A stretch of DNA of 64,000 nucleotides from Anaeramoeba flamelloides (taxonomy: Eukaryota > Metamonada > Anaeramoebidae): NCBI GenBank assembly GCA_027625915.1, contig JANTQA010000072.1, forward strand, positions 2,914,001 through 2,978,000, written 5' to 3'. A program made the position numbers and the translations under genes. Below are positions 46,444-58,050 of the stretch, piece after piece (position 1 is the first letter of the stretch; the number at the start of each line of letters is the position of its first letter). The notes below the pieces were generated by a model. It was given only the letters and a program-made list of their open reading frames with translations. It had not been told where the DNA came from and searched no databases.

Positions 46444-49400
46444 ATGACAAACCCAAATCCCCAAACAACCGAAACGAGTCCTTTTCTCAACTTGCTGAAG
46501 GAATTGAAAAAGAGACTCTTTGCAGGAGGAATTCGGGGAGCAATCTCCAAAATCTTTATGCTGTGGATGATAATCAATTTCTTTTTAAAAAAAAACAAAA
46601 AAGGAGGGATCGAATCAAAATCAAAATCTTTACCAGCGCTGAGCCCAGCATTTTCCCCATACCAAAAAATTGATTACTATATTTATTTTAGTGAAAACAA
46701 AAAGTTTGAAGATTTCAATGACACAAACGCGTTGGTTTGGAGTGAAAAAAAGATGGTCTTTGCGATGGATGGAATTAAAAAGGATTTAATAAAAACAATA
46801 AACGTCACTTTCACTCCGGAGATCAAAAACAACGGCTCGTTATATGCACACATCTACATTGCCAAAAGTGGCAAGCCGATAGATCCCAAAGATGAGAATT
46901 TCAAACGAAGGGATACTGCATATAAAAGAGCATTTTTAACAAAGTATAAAAAAGAAATCAAAGTTGTTGAAAAAAAATCCTTACTAAGCAGTAAATCAGA
47001 AGAATTAACAGAAGACAACAACAACAACAACAATAACAATGCCGACGACGCTGTTTATTCAATCACTTACGAGAGCAACCATGACAATTATGATAATTAC
47101 GACAAAGATGAAAAAGACAAAGCACAAGAAGAACAAAAAGAAAAAGAACAAGAAGAAGAAATAATAATCAAGTCTTATTGGTATTCTAATTTAACAATTG
47201 GACTTGTAAATGAATTTACTGCATTCAAAGCAGGACAGGTGCCACCACATGTTGTTAATTTAATTGATTATAATAAAAAGACAAGGAAATATTACCCAAT
47301 CATTTATATTAATGAATTTTGGATGCTAAAGGAATATTTGATCCCTATCAACGAGACTGTTGATCAACTACCATTAACGATCAAGTTTGAAATAATGCCA
47401 GCATGGAAATTCCACGTCTTCACAATGTTTAAAGAAAGCCTATCAATGCAACAACAAATTGGTAATTCACTTATGGAGGACGAACAAGATGAATTAAAAA
47501 AAATCTTTTTAGAAACCAACCCTTACCTCTTGGGGATCACGATCATGGTTTCCATTTTCCATTCCTTATTTGAATTCCTTGCATTTAAAAACGATATCAT
47601 GTTTTGGAAAAATAAAAAAAATTTGCAAGGACTATCAATTAGATCCATTTTTATCGAGTCCTTTTGCCAACTAATCATTTTCTTATATCTGATGGATAAC
47701 AAAACTTCCTGGTTAGTTTTACTTTCTTCTGGAGTTGGTGTAATAATTGAATTTTGGAAAATTAAACAAGTCTGTCATATCCAGTTTTTAAAAAAATTCC
47801 CCTTCATTAAATTTACAGACAAAGAAAGTTATGCCAATTCAAAAACTAAAGAGTATGACAACCAAGCAATGAAATATTTAAGTTGGGCCTCCTATCCTCT
47901 TTTAATTGGTTATTCTATTTATGCCTTAATTTACCAAAAACATAAATCTTGGTATTCTTGGCTTTTGAATTCTTTAGTAGGTGCTATATATACCTTTGGC
48001 TTTATCAAAATGTTACCCCAATTATTTATTAATTACAAATTAAAGTCTGTTGCCGCAATGAACTGGAAGGTTTGTGACTTGTTTTATTATTATTATTATT
48101 ATTTTTTTTTTTTTTTTTGTAAAATTTTACATTTTCTAGCTTTGGATTTGAAATGTTTTTCTTTTTCAAATTCTAAAAAATAATTTAAAAAATTTAAATT
48201 GAATTCTGTAAACATATAAAGTTATGAGGAAAAAAAAAAGGTTACAAAATGAAATTTTTTGAACCACTAAGCGTGTTTTGCGTTTTTTCTCTTATTTTAA
48301 ATTAGAATCTGCATTACTAACTCAAATCTTAATTAAAAACATAAAAAATCACCCCATCACATGAAAATAAAAATGAGATGAATTTCAGGCTACTTTTGAA
48401 GAAAATTTTAATGAAAATAAAACAAAATTTGATTGAAAATCAATTGGATTTTTTAATGAAATTTCATGAATGGTAATTGAAATAGTCAATTGAAATTACA
48501 GGAAATTTCAAGGATATTTTTATTGAAAATTTAGGGAATTAAATAAAAAATGTAAATATATATATAAAAATTAAATGAAAATTTAAAGAAATTTTAAATA
48601 AGATATTTGTTTTTTAAAATTTTTTCGTGTGAGAAAAAAGAAACGCAACCACCAAAAATAGGGAGAAAAAAGAAAAGAGAAAAAAGAAAGTAATAGAAAT
48701 GTAACAATAAAAAAAAACTTTTAAGATCGAGTCACCAAAAGGTCTTCTAACATTATTGTTTCCTAAATTTTTTTTTGCTTCTTGAAATGTTAAAATTTAT
48801 TTTAAGAAATGACCTTTCTATTTATTATTTATTTTGGACTTTAGTTTCCTTTTTTATTTTTGATATTTTTTGTTGTTGTTAGAAAAACAAAAAGAAAAAG
48901 AAAAAAAAAAAAAAAAACACAAATGCAAACTAAAAAAGACCTGAAATTAATCCAACATTCTATCCCTTATTTATCCCAAAGTCCAAACAAAAAACAAAAT
49001 CACAAAAATAAAAAGTAAAAAAAATAAAAAAAATAAAAAATCTTTAAAATTTTTTCCAGAAACTTAGAGAGAAAATCCGAATAACCCTTGAGTATAAAAA
49101 TGAATAATTTGATTTTAATTATAAACATGACTGGATATGAAAAATAATTTTTACAATTAATAAACATTCATGCTTTTAGACAGTGGTTAAATGGTTTTAT
49201 TAAGAGTATTAATTTATTTTAGATCTTGGTGATTGTACTTGGAAAGTTTGAAAATGTAACAAAAAAAAACAATGAATATTTTTAAAGTTTATCAAGATAA
49301 TTGTATATGAATTTCAAAGAAAAAATCCTTTAATAAATCTCATTGAAAATATGAGGATTTTTTGAGGAACACTTCAAAATCCATCAAATGAAATTTAAAG

Positions 49401-52400
49401 GAAAATTTATTGAAATTTGATTGATTTTGAATAATTCTTCAATTAGAACTAACTTTTTAGAAAATCTTTGCAAACTGAAATTTTTGAATCAAGTATTTGA
49501 CAAAATTACTTTAACAAAACTGATTCATTCAATAAGAAGTAATTGAAATGTTACTTATTTTTATTTTATTTTATTACCATTTCTTTTTCTTTACATCATA
49601 ATAATAACAATTTTTCGCTTTTTATCTTAATTTTTTTATTAAGAGTTACTTCAACTCAATATTAATCCCAAGAGTGATGATATTTTATAAAATACTATTT
49701 CTTAATTTGACTTGGCTTTATTTAAAACCTTGTTATTAAAAAAAAAACAAAAAAAGGCAAAACGCACCAATTTATAATTCAAATAACAGAAAAAAAAACA
49801 AGATCTCTCTTTTCAATCAGAAACAATTTCATCAAATTAACTCAAATATAAAGTATTTCTAAAAATTAAATTCTAACTGATTTCACCCCCGCCCCCAGAA
49901 AACCTTTTGAATAATACTGATAAATTCAAATTCATCTTAAAAAAATTTTTTTCTTTAATTTCCATTGTTGAATTTTTTAAACTTTGTATCGAATAAAGAA
50001 GAAGCAAGCATTTGATTGGTTAAAATGTAAAGAAACTTTGTAAAATGAGTTGATCTTCGGAATATTCTTTGTTAAGAACCGTTTTGAAAGTTGTGGTTAT
50101 CAGATAGACATAATGGAAAATGTACTAAAAATTTTCAAATAATTATTTGGATTTATTAGTAACTAATCTTCACCGCCTTTAGTTTTATGTGTTATTTTTT
50201 CAATCTAAAACTGTAACTTTAAAAAAAGAAAAACAAAAGAAAAATTTCTCTTTTAAATTTCAAATACCATTAGATGAACAATAAATCTTAATTTTTTTTA
50301 TTTTTATTTAGTAAAGTTATTCGTTTATAACGACAAGCTGGCAAAATATTAAAATATGGTATTATTATTTAATTTAAGGCTATTTTAAAAAAAGTTAGTA
50401 ATAAAAGGTTTTCAAAAGCGCCATTCAAACTATTTGACTAACTATTTTAAGCTGTTCGGGTGTAACTTTTTAAAACTTGTGGTCCCCAATTTTTTAAACA
50501 GCTGTATTATTATTTATTTTAAAAGTGTTGAAAAATTAAGATCTACTAAGAAACCCAAAAAAGAATATTTTTTTTCAGTTAGATCACTTTTTTTCCCATT
50601 TTTTCTGAAAAAGAGAATTATTAAATTCATTTTATTTCTCACATTATAACAAGTTTTTAGCCTGTTTATTGTGATTTCCATCATTATTATTCCACAATAT
50701 CAAGTCTTTGTTGCCAGGAATATTAATAAAAAAAGTTTTTTTTTTAATTTTGAGATCAATAATTTTGGTTAATCAAAAAATTGATAAATACAACCTATTG
50801 AAAAATATTTGTATTTTTTTAAGAAGGGTAGTTATAATTATTAAAGTATTAAAATCATTTAAAAATTTTACTAAGAAATCGTGTTTTTAGTATAGGATAA
50901 AATTGATTTTTTCAAGGTATAATTTTCTTGTAGATGTTTTGGAACCAAGCAATTCTTTTAGTAAAATTTAAAATTTATTTTTTATTTCAAATACCCGTTT
51001 AAATTATATACACAGTACTTGTGTATATATTCAAACAATTTATTCGAAAAAAATCCAAAATTCAAAATTCTTTTGCAATTTTTTTTCATTTTTTGAAAAT
51101 CAGAAAACATCTTTTTTTAAAACATTAAAGAACAAAAAATTTTTATTGAATAGATCTCAATTTAATTGATAAATGCTTATTAGATTTCAAAAATGAGAAA
51201 ATGACTTTTTTAAAAACTTTAAAGAATAAATAAAAGTTTTCTTTTATATCTGAATTTTATTGATAATTTTTAAATTAAAATTCTATCAAATTTTGAGTTA
51301 ATTAAACACCTATACTTCAATTAGTTTTATTTGTTTTGATGTGAATTGAAATATTCTTAAATTAAAAATAATAACAAAATAAAAAAAAAATTCAAAATAA
51401 ATATTTTCCAACATCAAACAAAAAATATAAAACACCACTTTCAAGAATTAACTTAATTGTTCAACAAAATAATAGGTTACTTTTTTTTTGTTTTATATTG
51501 TAAACATGTAAATTTTGTATTTCAAAAAATAAACTCATAATTAATAAAGTGTTTAGATGAGGTTAACTCATCCATTTCAAATAGCCAAAACAAAAATTAC
51601 AATTTTTTTAAGATCTCGACAAGATTTCATTTTATTTTTGAAAAATATTAGTACTCTAAACAGCATACATCAACCAAATATAAATATTTCTTGTAAATAA
51701 ACCCCAATTCGAAATTTTTAACACACCAAAATTCGATTTTTTAAAAAAAAAACTTATTTAATCAATTCTCGAAGATTTACCAAATTAGAACCATTCACTA
51801 ATTGAAATGTTAACACTTATTTATTAATTACAATACTCACAAAACAATAAATAAATAATTATCAATACAAATAAATCAAGGGTGTGTTAAAAATTTTGGA
51901 GAGAGAAAAACAAAAAAATTGATGAGTAAATTTGTTGAAATTCTATTAGGATTATTGATCGATTAAATGGTTAGATATACTACCAACTAATTTTATTTGA
52001 GTTCTTCTATTTGGTACAACTCAACTTTAACCTAATATCAATTGTTGAAAAAAATTTTTGATCCAACGAAACAAATTACGTAATTCAAACAATGAAATGA
52101 AAACAAAAACAACTAAAAGATGAAAAAATGATTTTCATATTTTACAAAAATCAAAATTTATCTTCAATTTCAATGAAATTGTATTATTGTGATTATTTGG
52201 AACGTTTTAGCTGTGTGGAAAATTTTGAATTTTAGTTTAGTTAAAATTGACTTTTAAAAAAATGCATAACCAAAATATCCTTTCTACAATGAATTTGAAA
52301 AGTTAATTAAAATGCAAATTTATGAAAAATAAATTGAACTCACATGAAAATCTCATTTTTTTAACCAAAAAATTAAATTGCTGAATTTTTCTATTTTCTT

Positions 52401-52809
52401 CTTTTTTATCTTTTTGCTCCTAAAATTGAATTATTAATCGAATTATTTTATCATTTACTATTAATTTAACGAATAGACTATGACCTATAAAACAATCACC
52501 ACCTTTATTGATGATTTATTTGCTTGGGTAATTAAAATGCCAACTCTTCACAGAATTGCAACTTTGCGTGATGATGTTGTTTTTGTAATTTATCTTTACC
52601 AAAGATGGAAATATCGCGTCGATGCTAATAGGGTAAATGAATATGGTCAAGTTGAAGCTGAACGTGAAAAATTATTAAAAAACAAGAACCAAAGCTCACA
52701 AAATACCATTGAAAAGGAAGAAAAGAAAATTACAAAAACAAAAGACAACAATGAAATACATGAAATCAAAAAAACAATCCAAACAAAAGAAGAGAAGAAA
52801 AATAAATAA
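46444..52809 (+). CDS. CLPTM1: CLPTM1 family membrane protein, two exons with a 4.4 kb intron
   Basis: Exon 1 (46444-48069) ends MNWK at donor GTTTGT. Exon 2 (52477-52809) begins TMTYKTITTFIDDLF after acceptor GAATAG. The product is 652 residues. The junction reproduces the family sequence LPWRxLTYKxLNTFIDDLFAF. An N-terminal membrane anchor lies at about 33-48. A large lumenal/extracytosolic domain follows (about 75-330), interrupted by Asn8 (192-199) and a Lys/Glu run. The multi-span C-terminal part includes NPYLLGITIMVSIFHSLFEF, FWKNKKNLQGLSIRS, HKSWYSWLLNSLVGAIYTFG, PQLFINYKLKSVA and DDVVFVIYLYQRWKYRVD. Family members sit in the ER; human CLPTM1 retains GABA-A receptors and its paralogue CLPTM1L scrambles glycolipids. 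The function here is therefore probably ER lipid or protein handling. The charged Lys/Glu tail is low-complexity. Confidence 0.95.
50430..51640. repeat. Long diverged dispersed repeat, copy 2 (in the CLPTM1 intron)
   Basis: This is collinear with 27410-28560 over more than 1.1 kb, with insertions and deletions. It lies in the same orientation as the host gene's plus strand. It ends at TCGACAAGATTTCATTTTAT, the same end point as copy 1, which suggests a real element border. Confidence 0.6.
51700..52240. mobile_element. 540-bp foldback half-unit inside the CLPTM1 intron
   Basis: It matches the left arm of 23220-24374 from AACCCCAATT to GAATTTTAGTTTAG, with scattered differences, and lacks the second arm. 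A TA precedes its left end. It supports the view that the 540-bp unit is the basic mobile element. Confidence 0.75.
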
Positions 52810-54034
52810 ATATTTCAATTTTATTTGTTTTTTATAAAGTTAATTCAATTGTTCATGTTGATTTTAATTTTCACTTCTTGTTTTTTTTTTTTTTTTGATG
52901 GATAAATTAATAAATCTTCTCTAGAATTTTTTTTTTTTAATTTTTATTTAATATTCAAATTTAAAAAACTAAAGAATAAAAGTAAAAAATGACAAAGAAC
53001 AAATTTATTGATATAGAACATTTTTTTTGGTACACATTTTGAAAATTAAATATTTTGTACTATTTGGAGGTCGGGATTTTAAAAGAAAGTTTGATAAAAC
53101 AAAAAATAATTCAGAAAATCATCTTAAAGTAAATAGAATTAAGATATCTCGTTTTTAATTTTTTTTCAAAGAATAAATTTAAATAAAGTTTCTTTTCCAT
53201 TTTAGAAACCTTTTTTCAATATTAAAGTTAAATTGAATCCCAATAACAAATTCTTTTAATAAATTCGATCTATGAATTTGTCATATAAAACCAAAAATAA
53301 TAAAATTTTTGTAAATGTTTCAATAGGGTTTTATTGATAATAAAATACAGAGATTCAAAATTATTTTTTTCGTTTCAAAAAATAAAAAAATAGATGATAT
53401 ATTTTTAATCCTTTTATATTTTGATTGGATTTGTAACTTTTTCTTTTTCTTTTTCTTTTTCGTTTTCTTGGTACCACTTTCTTTTTAACTTTCAATATCA
53501 ACTGTTTAAAGTTAACCCTTTTTGTAAATTGGTTTTGGTGAGTATTGGGATTATCATTTTAATCGACAATATGTTGATAGTGATATTATTCACCCAAAAA
53601 AAAGATATTATAAAACAAATAAAAACCATTCCTAAAAGTTTATGAAATTATTCTCTTTATTTAGCTTTCTCAATCATGAAAAAAAATTATCATAAAAAAA
53701 ATTATTACATTTGCTAATTTTTTCACTTTTTAATAATCTTAATTATAATATACACTATTTCTTGAACCGATATCTTTAATCAACAATTATTTATTTAAAG
53801 ATATTAACAATTTAAGTTGAAAAATTCAATTTTTCTGGTGATATTAAGATTTTTTTTTCAAATTTAATAGTAAATAATTCGAAAATTGTTTTTACTCGCC
53901 ACTCAGATGTTATTATATTATATTCCAAAAGGGTTTGAAATTTATTAAATATCTTTCAAATGTGGAAATTAATATTAACTTTTTAAGAATTATTAATTGA
54001 CTAAATCGATTAAATTGTATTTTTGTTTTGTTTT

Positions 54035-54127
54035 TCGTGTTAGGTTGTTTTTTTTTTAATTTTTGAAATAAACAGAAAATTTAATAAATTTCCCATTTAT
54101 TTCAAAAAGTAAAAAAAAAAACAACGA
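54035..54127. mobile_element. Short palindrome related to 14329-14583
   Basis: It contains TTTTTGAAATAAACAGAAAA followed by a 7-base loop and the complement ATTTATTTCAAAAAGT, flanked by GTTAGGTTG and CAACGAC. It shares its central core with the palindrome at 14329-14583 but lacks the outer repeats. Confidence 0.5.
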
Positions 54128-54228
54128 CAAGTTTACCATAATTTAATTGTATCTTGTAAAATCACCTATTTTACTATGATTCTTTTGAATCCTGATAAAT
54201 CAAGACACCTGGGTGATACCTTTTGTTA

Positions 54229-54423
54229 CAGTCAGTTCCACTTTTAATGCACAAACTTTCAACGAAATTTAAGGCACATAAAAATCTCAAATTAAGGAAC
54301 AAAATTTTGATTCTAGTAAAAGAAATTGTAAAAAAAAAAAATTACAAAATTTTGCTAAAATTTGAGAATTTTTTTGTAACTTAAATTTCGTTGAAAGTTT
54401 GTGCTTAAAAGTGGAACTGACTG
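54229..54423. mobile_element. TA-flanked palindromic MITE, copy 3 (195 bp)
   Basis: It begins CAGTCAGTTCCACTTTTAAT after TA and ends GTGGAACTGACTG before TA. It is the best-preserved termini pair of the three copies; the arms share GCACAAACTTTCAACGAAAT. Confidence 0.8.
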
Positions 54424-55974
54424 TAAAAATCTGAAAACTACAAAGACAGAACTTACTTTTAATACAATTTTCAGAAATGAATTATTTTTTTTAAAATTCT
54501 GATACATTTTTCTCATTTTTGAAAAGTTAAAAATCCGAGATATTTCGGAATGTTTAAAAAAAAAATAGTTTCTTTGAAAGAAGATTGAAATCTTATTGCC
54601 TGTAAAGGAAGTGTACAAAAATAAACTTTAAAAATGAAGCAATTTAGTTCTATAATAACCAAGTTTAAAAAATCTACTTAATCTCAAAAAAAAAAAAATA
54701 CAATAATTATTTTAAACTTGTAAACAATATAATATTTTGATTCAAAGAACAGACCAAAACTATTTTTTCTCGGGATTAAATGAAAAAATACAAGAAAAAG
54801 AACCAAGCAATCAAATTAAAAAATCTCCCGAAACACTTTTTTTAAAACCTGGAAAATTCAACTTATAATCCAGAGAAAAACTTTTTAATTTGATTATTTA
54901 TAATCAATAATTAACAAATCCAATTTGAATAATTACAGTAAGTTATTAACAACCCAATCTGATTAACAGCGTCAAATAGACTTTACAATTATTTCTCTAT
55001 TTTTTAAATATTTTCAAACAAATAAAACAATTCAAATGCATATTTCTAATAATAATAAAAATAATAGATATTATCAAATACCTGATTTTAATACTCAAAA
55101 ATTCCTTTTTTATACTCTTGATATTTGAAAAAGTATATTGATAAGTCTTTTAAATTTCAAGAAATTTAATAAATATTTGTAAATAAAATAAATGTTCAAA
55201 TTTTTTAGATCTTCAAGGTCATAATATTTGATTTATTTTTATTGTATTTTTAAAACAAGATTAAAGGTACAATGTTTCTTGTTCATAAAGACTCTCATAA
55301 ATTACTAAAAGTGATATTTCTTCAAAATTAAATTTTTATGCAAATTTTTATTTTTCTATTTTGATCCAAAAACCAAACCCAAAGAATCCAGCTCTTTTGA
55401 CTGAAAATATAATTGGAAAAATGAACTGTGTTAAAAATGACTATTCAATTCTCAAATGTTGACTAATGATGTTAAATATCGGGTTTAATTGTATCCTTAT
55501 GAAAATAATTACTCTATTACCTTTGGGGGAAAAAAATAAATAAGAGTTAATAGTCCCTTAAAAAAAGTTTTGTAGAACTTGAAATTTTAAATTTGATTTT
55601 TTAAAAGGGGTGATATGTCAAAAAGATTTTCAAAAAATCAAAACGACATGTTTGTTTTGGTTAAGGAAATGCATTTGAGAGAAATTAAATAACAATTTTC
55701 AAAGACTAAATCAACAATAGAAAAAAGTGAATTATTAATTAATAAACACAAAATTTCAGTAATTTTTTTGTAGTCTCAAAAAAAGTACTCTATTGTTTTT
55801 AAAAATAATAATGATGAATTATCGTGAAAGTAACAAAGGTTTTCTTGGGATTTAAAAGAGTGAATTTTTTAGAACAGATTAACTCAATTTCATGTAAAAA
55901 GTCTTTATTTCTTTTCACATTTCTCAAAAAATCATCGTACTAAATATTACTCAATAGTTTCAGTTTTTTTATTG

Positions 55975-56434
55975 ACTGTAGAGAGAAAAATGTTGGACAG
56001 AGAAAAATGGTTGGACAGCAATTTTAATTGGGAACATCACTGAAAATGATTATTAATTTCAATCATTTGTGAAATAACTAAAGAAAATAACAATAATCTA
56101 CTTATTAGAATAACGATTAATGTGATTCTACTTTTTCAAAAGCTTATCTCTTATAATCTAAATCAAGTTTAAAAATTACCATTTTCAGAATTAATAGTAA
56201 ACTTTACTACAACTTGGATTTTTATTAAAATAGCATGATCTACTTTAGTTATCAACCATGCAAATGAGTATTCTACACAAACCACAGATTAATGAACTTT
56301 TAACACCTTTAAACCTGGATTTATATAAAATTCGCCTAGTTATCAATAGGATTTGATTTTCAATTTCAGTAATGTTCCCAATTAAAAATGTTGTCCAACC
56401 ATTTTTCTGTGTCCAACATTTTTCTCTCAACAGT
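55975..56434. mobile_element. 460-bp element with about 75-bp terminal inverted repeats
   Basis: The left end reads ACTGTAGAGAGAAAAATGTT, then GGACAGAGAAAAATGGTTGG and TTTTAATTGGGAACATCACT. The right end is its complement, ending TCTCAACAGT. The arms differ at only a few positions. The interior is non-coding. No clear target duplication could be fixed. The class is unknown. Confidence 0.65.
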
Positions 56435-58050
56435 GATGATATAAAAACCAAATTCCAAAGTTTATTCTTTTGTTAATAACTCATTTTTATCATTAATTTC
56501 TACATTTGAAAGATATTTAATAAAATTAAAACCCTCTTGTATTCTACGAAAATATCATCTTAGCTGTAAAGAAAAAAATTTTCTAATTTTGACATTCTTT
56601 TATCTGCTTTGTGATCTAATTCTGAAATAAAAATAAATTTAATTAATTTTTGAAAATTCTTGTCTATTCAAAGGTTTTAAATTAATGAAATTTAATTAAT
56701 TTTGAGATTTATAATTCGCTAATTTGAAAATTTTTCAGAAAAAAAAAAAAAAATTAAAAACTTTAAAAAGCTAATTTCAGAAAATTAATAATTCCAGATT
56801 AAATTTTATTAGGATCTCCAACCAACTTTAATTTATTATTTTTAAAACTGATTGATCCAAAATGATTACATTCTAAAATAATAAAAAACATTTTGAAAAA
56901 TAAATTTAATTGATGTTTTTTTAAAAACGATTCAAATAAGAAAGAATTCGAAGAAAATAAAATTCTTTGACAGTCCTAAAAGAATAATAAACTAATTCTA
57001 ATTTTAAATTTTCGACAGGTAAGGTATCAAATCAAAAAACTTGTTTTATATTTTTATAAAAAATTGATCACAATTCTTACTTGATCTGTTAATTAACTTT
57101 TCAAAAAGGCAGAAAAATTGAATTGGAGATCATCAAATATTGGAAAAGAATTGGTTGATTTTTGAGCAAGATTTTCATCAAAATGAATAAAAACTAATCT
57201 CAAAAAAGAAATTTTGATTTAATTCTATTCAAACAAGACTGAATAAAACCAAAAGAGAGTTTGGTTAACTTACAACAAAAATAGAGGAATTTGGAAATCG
57301 TTAATTCTAAACCGTGACAAAAATGTTTTCTAAAGTATCATTAAAATAAATGACAAACTTCTTGTGACAGTTTTGATTGCTCAATATGAAATATTTTTGA
57401 CTCTCTTTTTGAGAAACAACTTATCAATCAAGATCGATGTAATCAATTTAAAAAAAAATTCCATACCTAATCGATTAAAAAATCAACAATGACGATGGGA
57501 AACAATGTCAAAAGAATCATTATTTGAACCATTGATCACTCTTTTTCTTTTAACTTTTCCAACACTTTCAAGAATTTTTTTTTTTTTTCAATTTTCAATT
57601 TTTTTTATTTGATCTGTCAATACCAAATAATTTGATGTATGGTCTTTCAGTGAATTTGTCAAAATATTACTGTCTAAATTATAATATTATTATTCTCAAC
57701 ATAAATCATATCAATTATTAAAAAGTAATTTTTTGAGTAAAAAATCATCACAACCCGTTGACGTGAAGTGCTGAAGTCTTCTAAAGGAATGGTAAAATAA
57801 ATAAAAAAGATTTTTCTCTCAAAAAGAAAAATATCGAATTTTTTGAAAAATGCTGAAGAAAATGGACTTTTACTGTTTGAGATTAATACCGTTTTGAAAA
57901 AATAAAATAGCTGTCATCAATTAAAAATTAAAAAACTTCCAAAAAGTTTATAATAGTTCCTCAATTAAAAAATGAATAAAGAAACATTAATTTTTTTTTT
58001 AGTTATTCTTTATCATTTTTGTAAATCAAAAATAAAGAACAACCATTGGA

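Larger units (their letters stand above)
48070..52476 (+). other. 4407-bp CLPTM1 intron carrying repeats
   Basis: The donor follows codon 542 at phase 0, and the acceptor precedes Thr543. The intron is the longest in the window. It contains a long diverged repeat (50430-51640) and, 60 bp further on, a 540-bp foldback half-unit (51700-52240). Open frames inside (for example 50434-50649) belong to the repeat and are not genes. Confidence 0.9.
52810..58050. other. AT-rich intergenic stretch, 5.2 kb
   Basis: No gene is recognised between CLPTM1 and the RGS-DUF547 gene. It contains a small palindrome (54035-54127), a third TA-flanked 195-bp palindrome (54229-54423) and a 460-bp element with long inverted ends (55975-56434). 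Short frames such as 53421-53645 are low-complexity. Confidence 0.5.

Noticed and set aside
52480-52809. A separate 109-residue gene
   Set aside because: It is the conserved C-terminal part of CLPTM1, joining codon 542 of exon 1 at a proper GT-AG pair.
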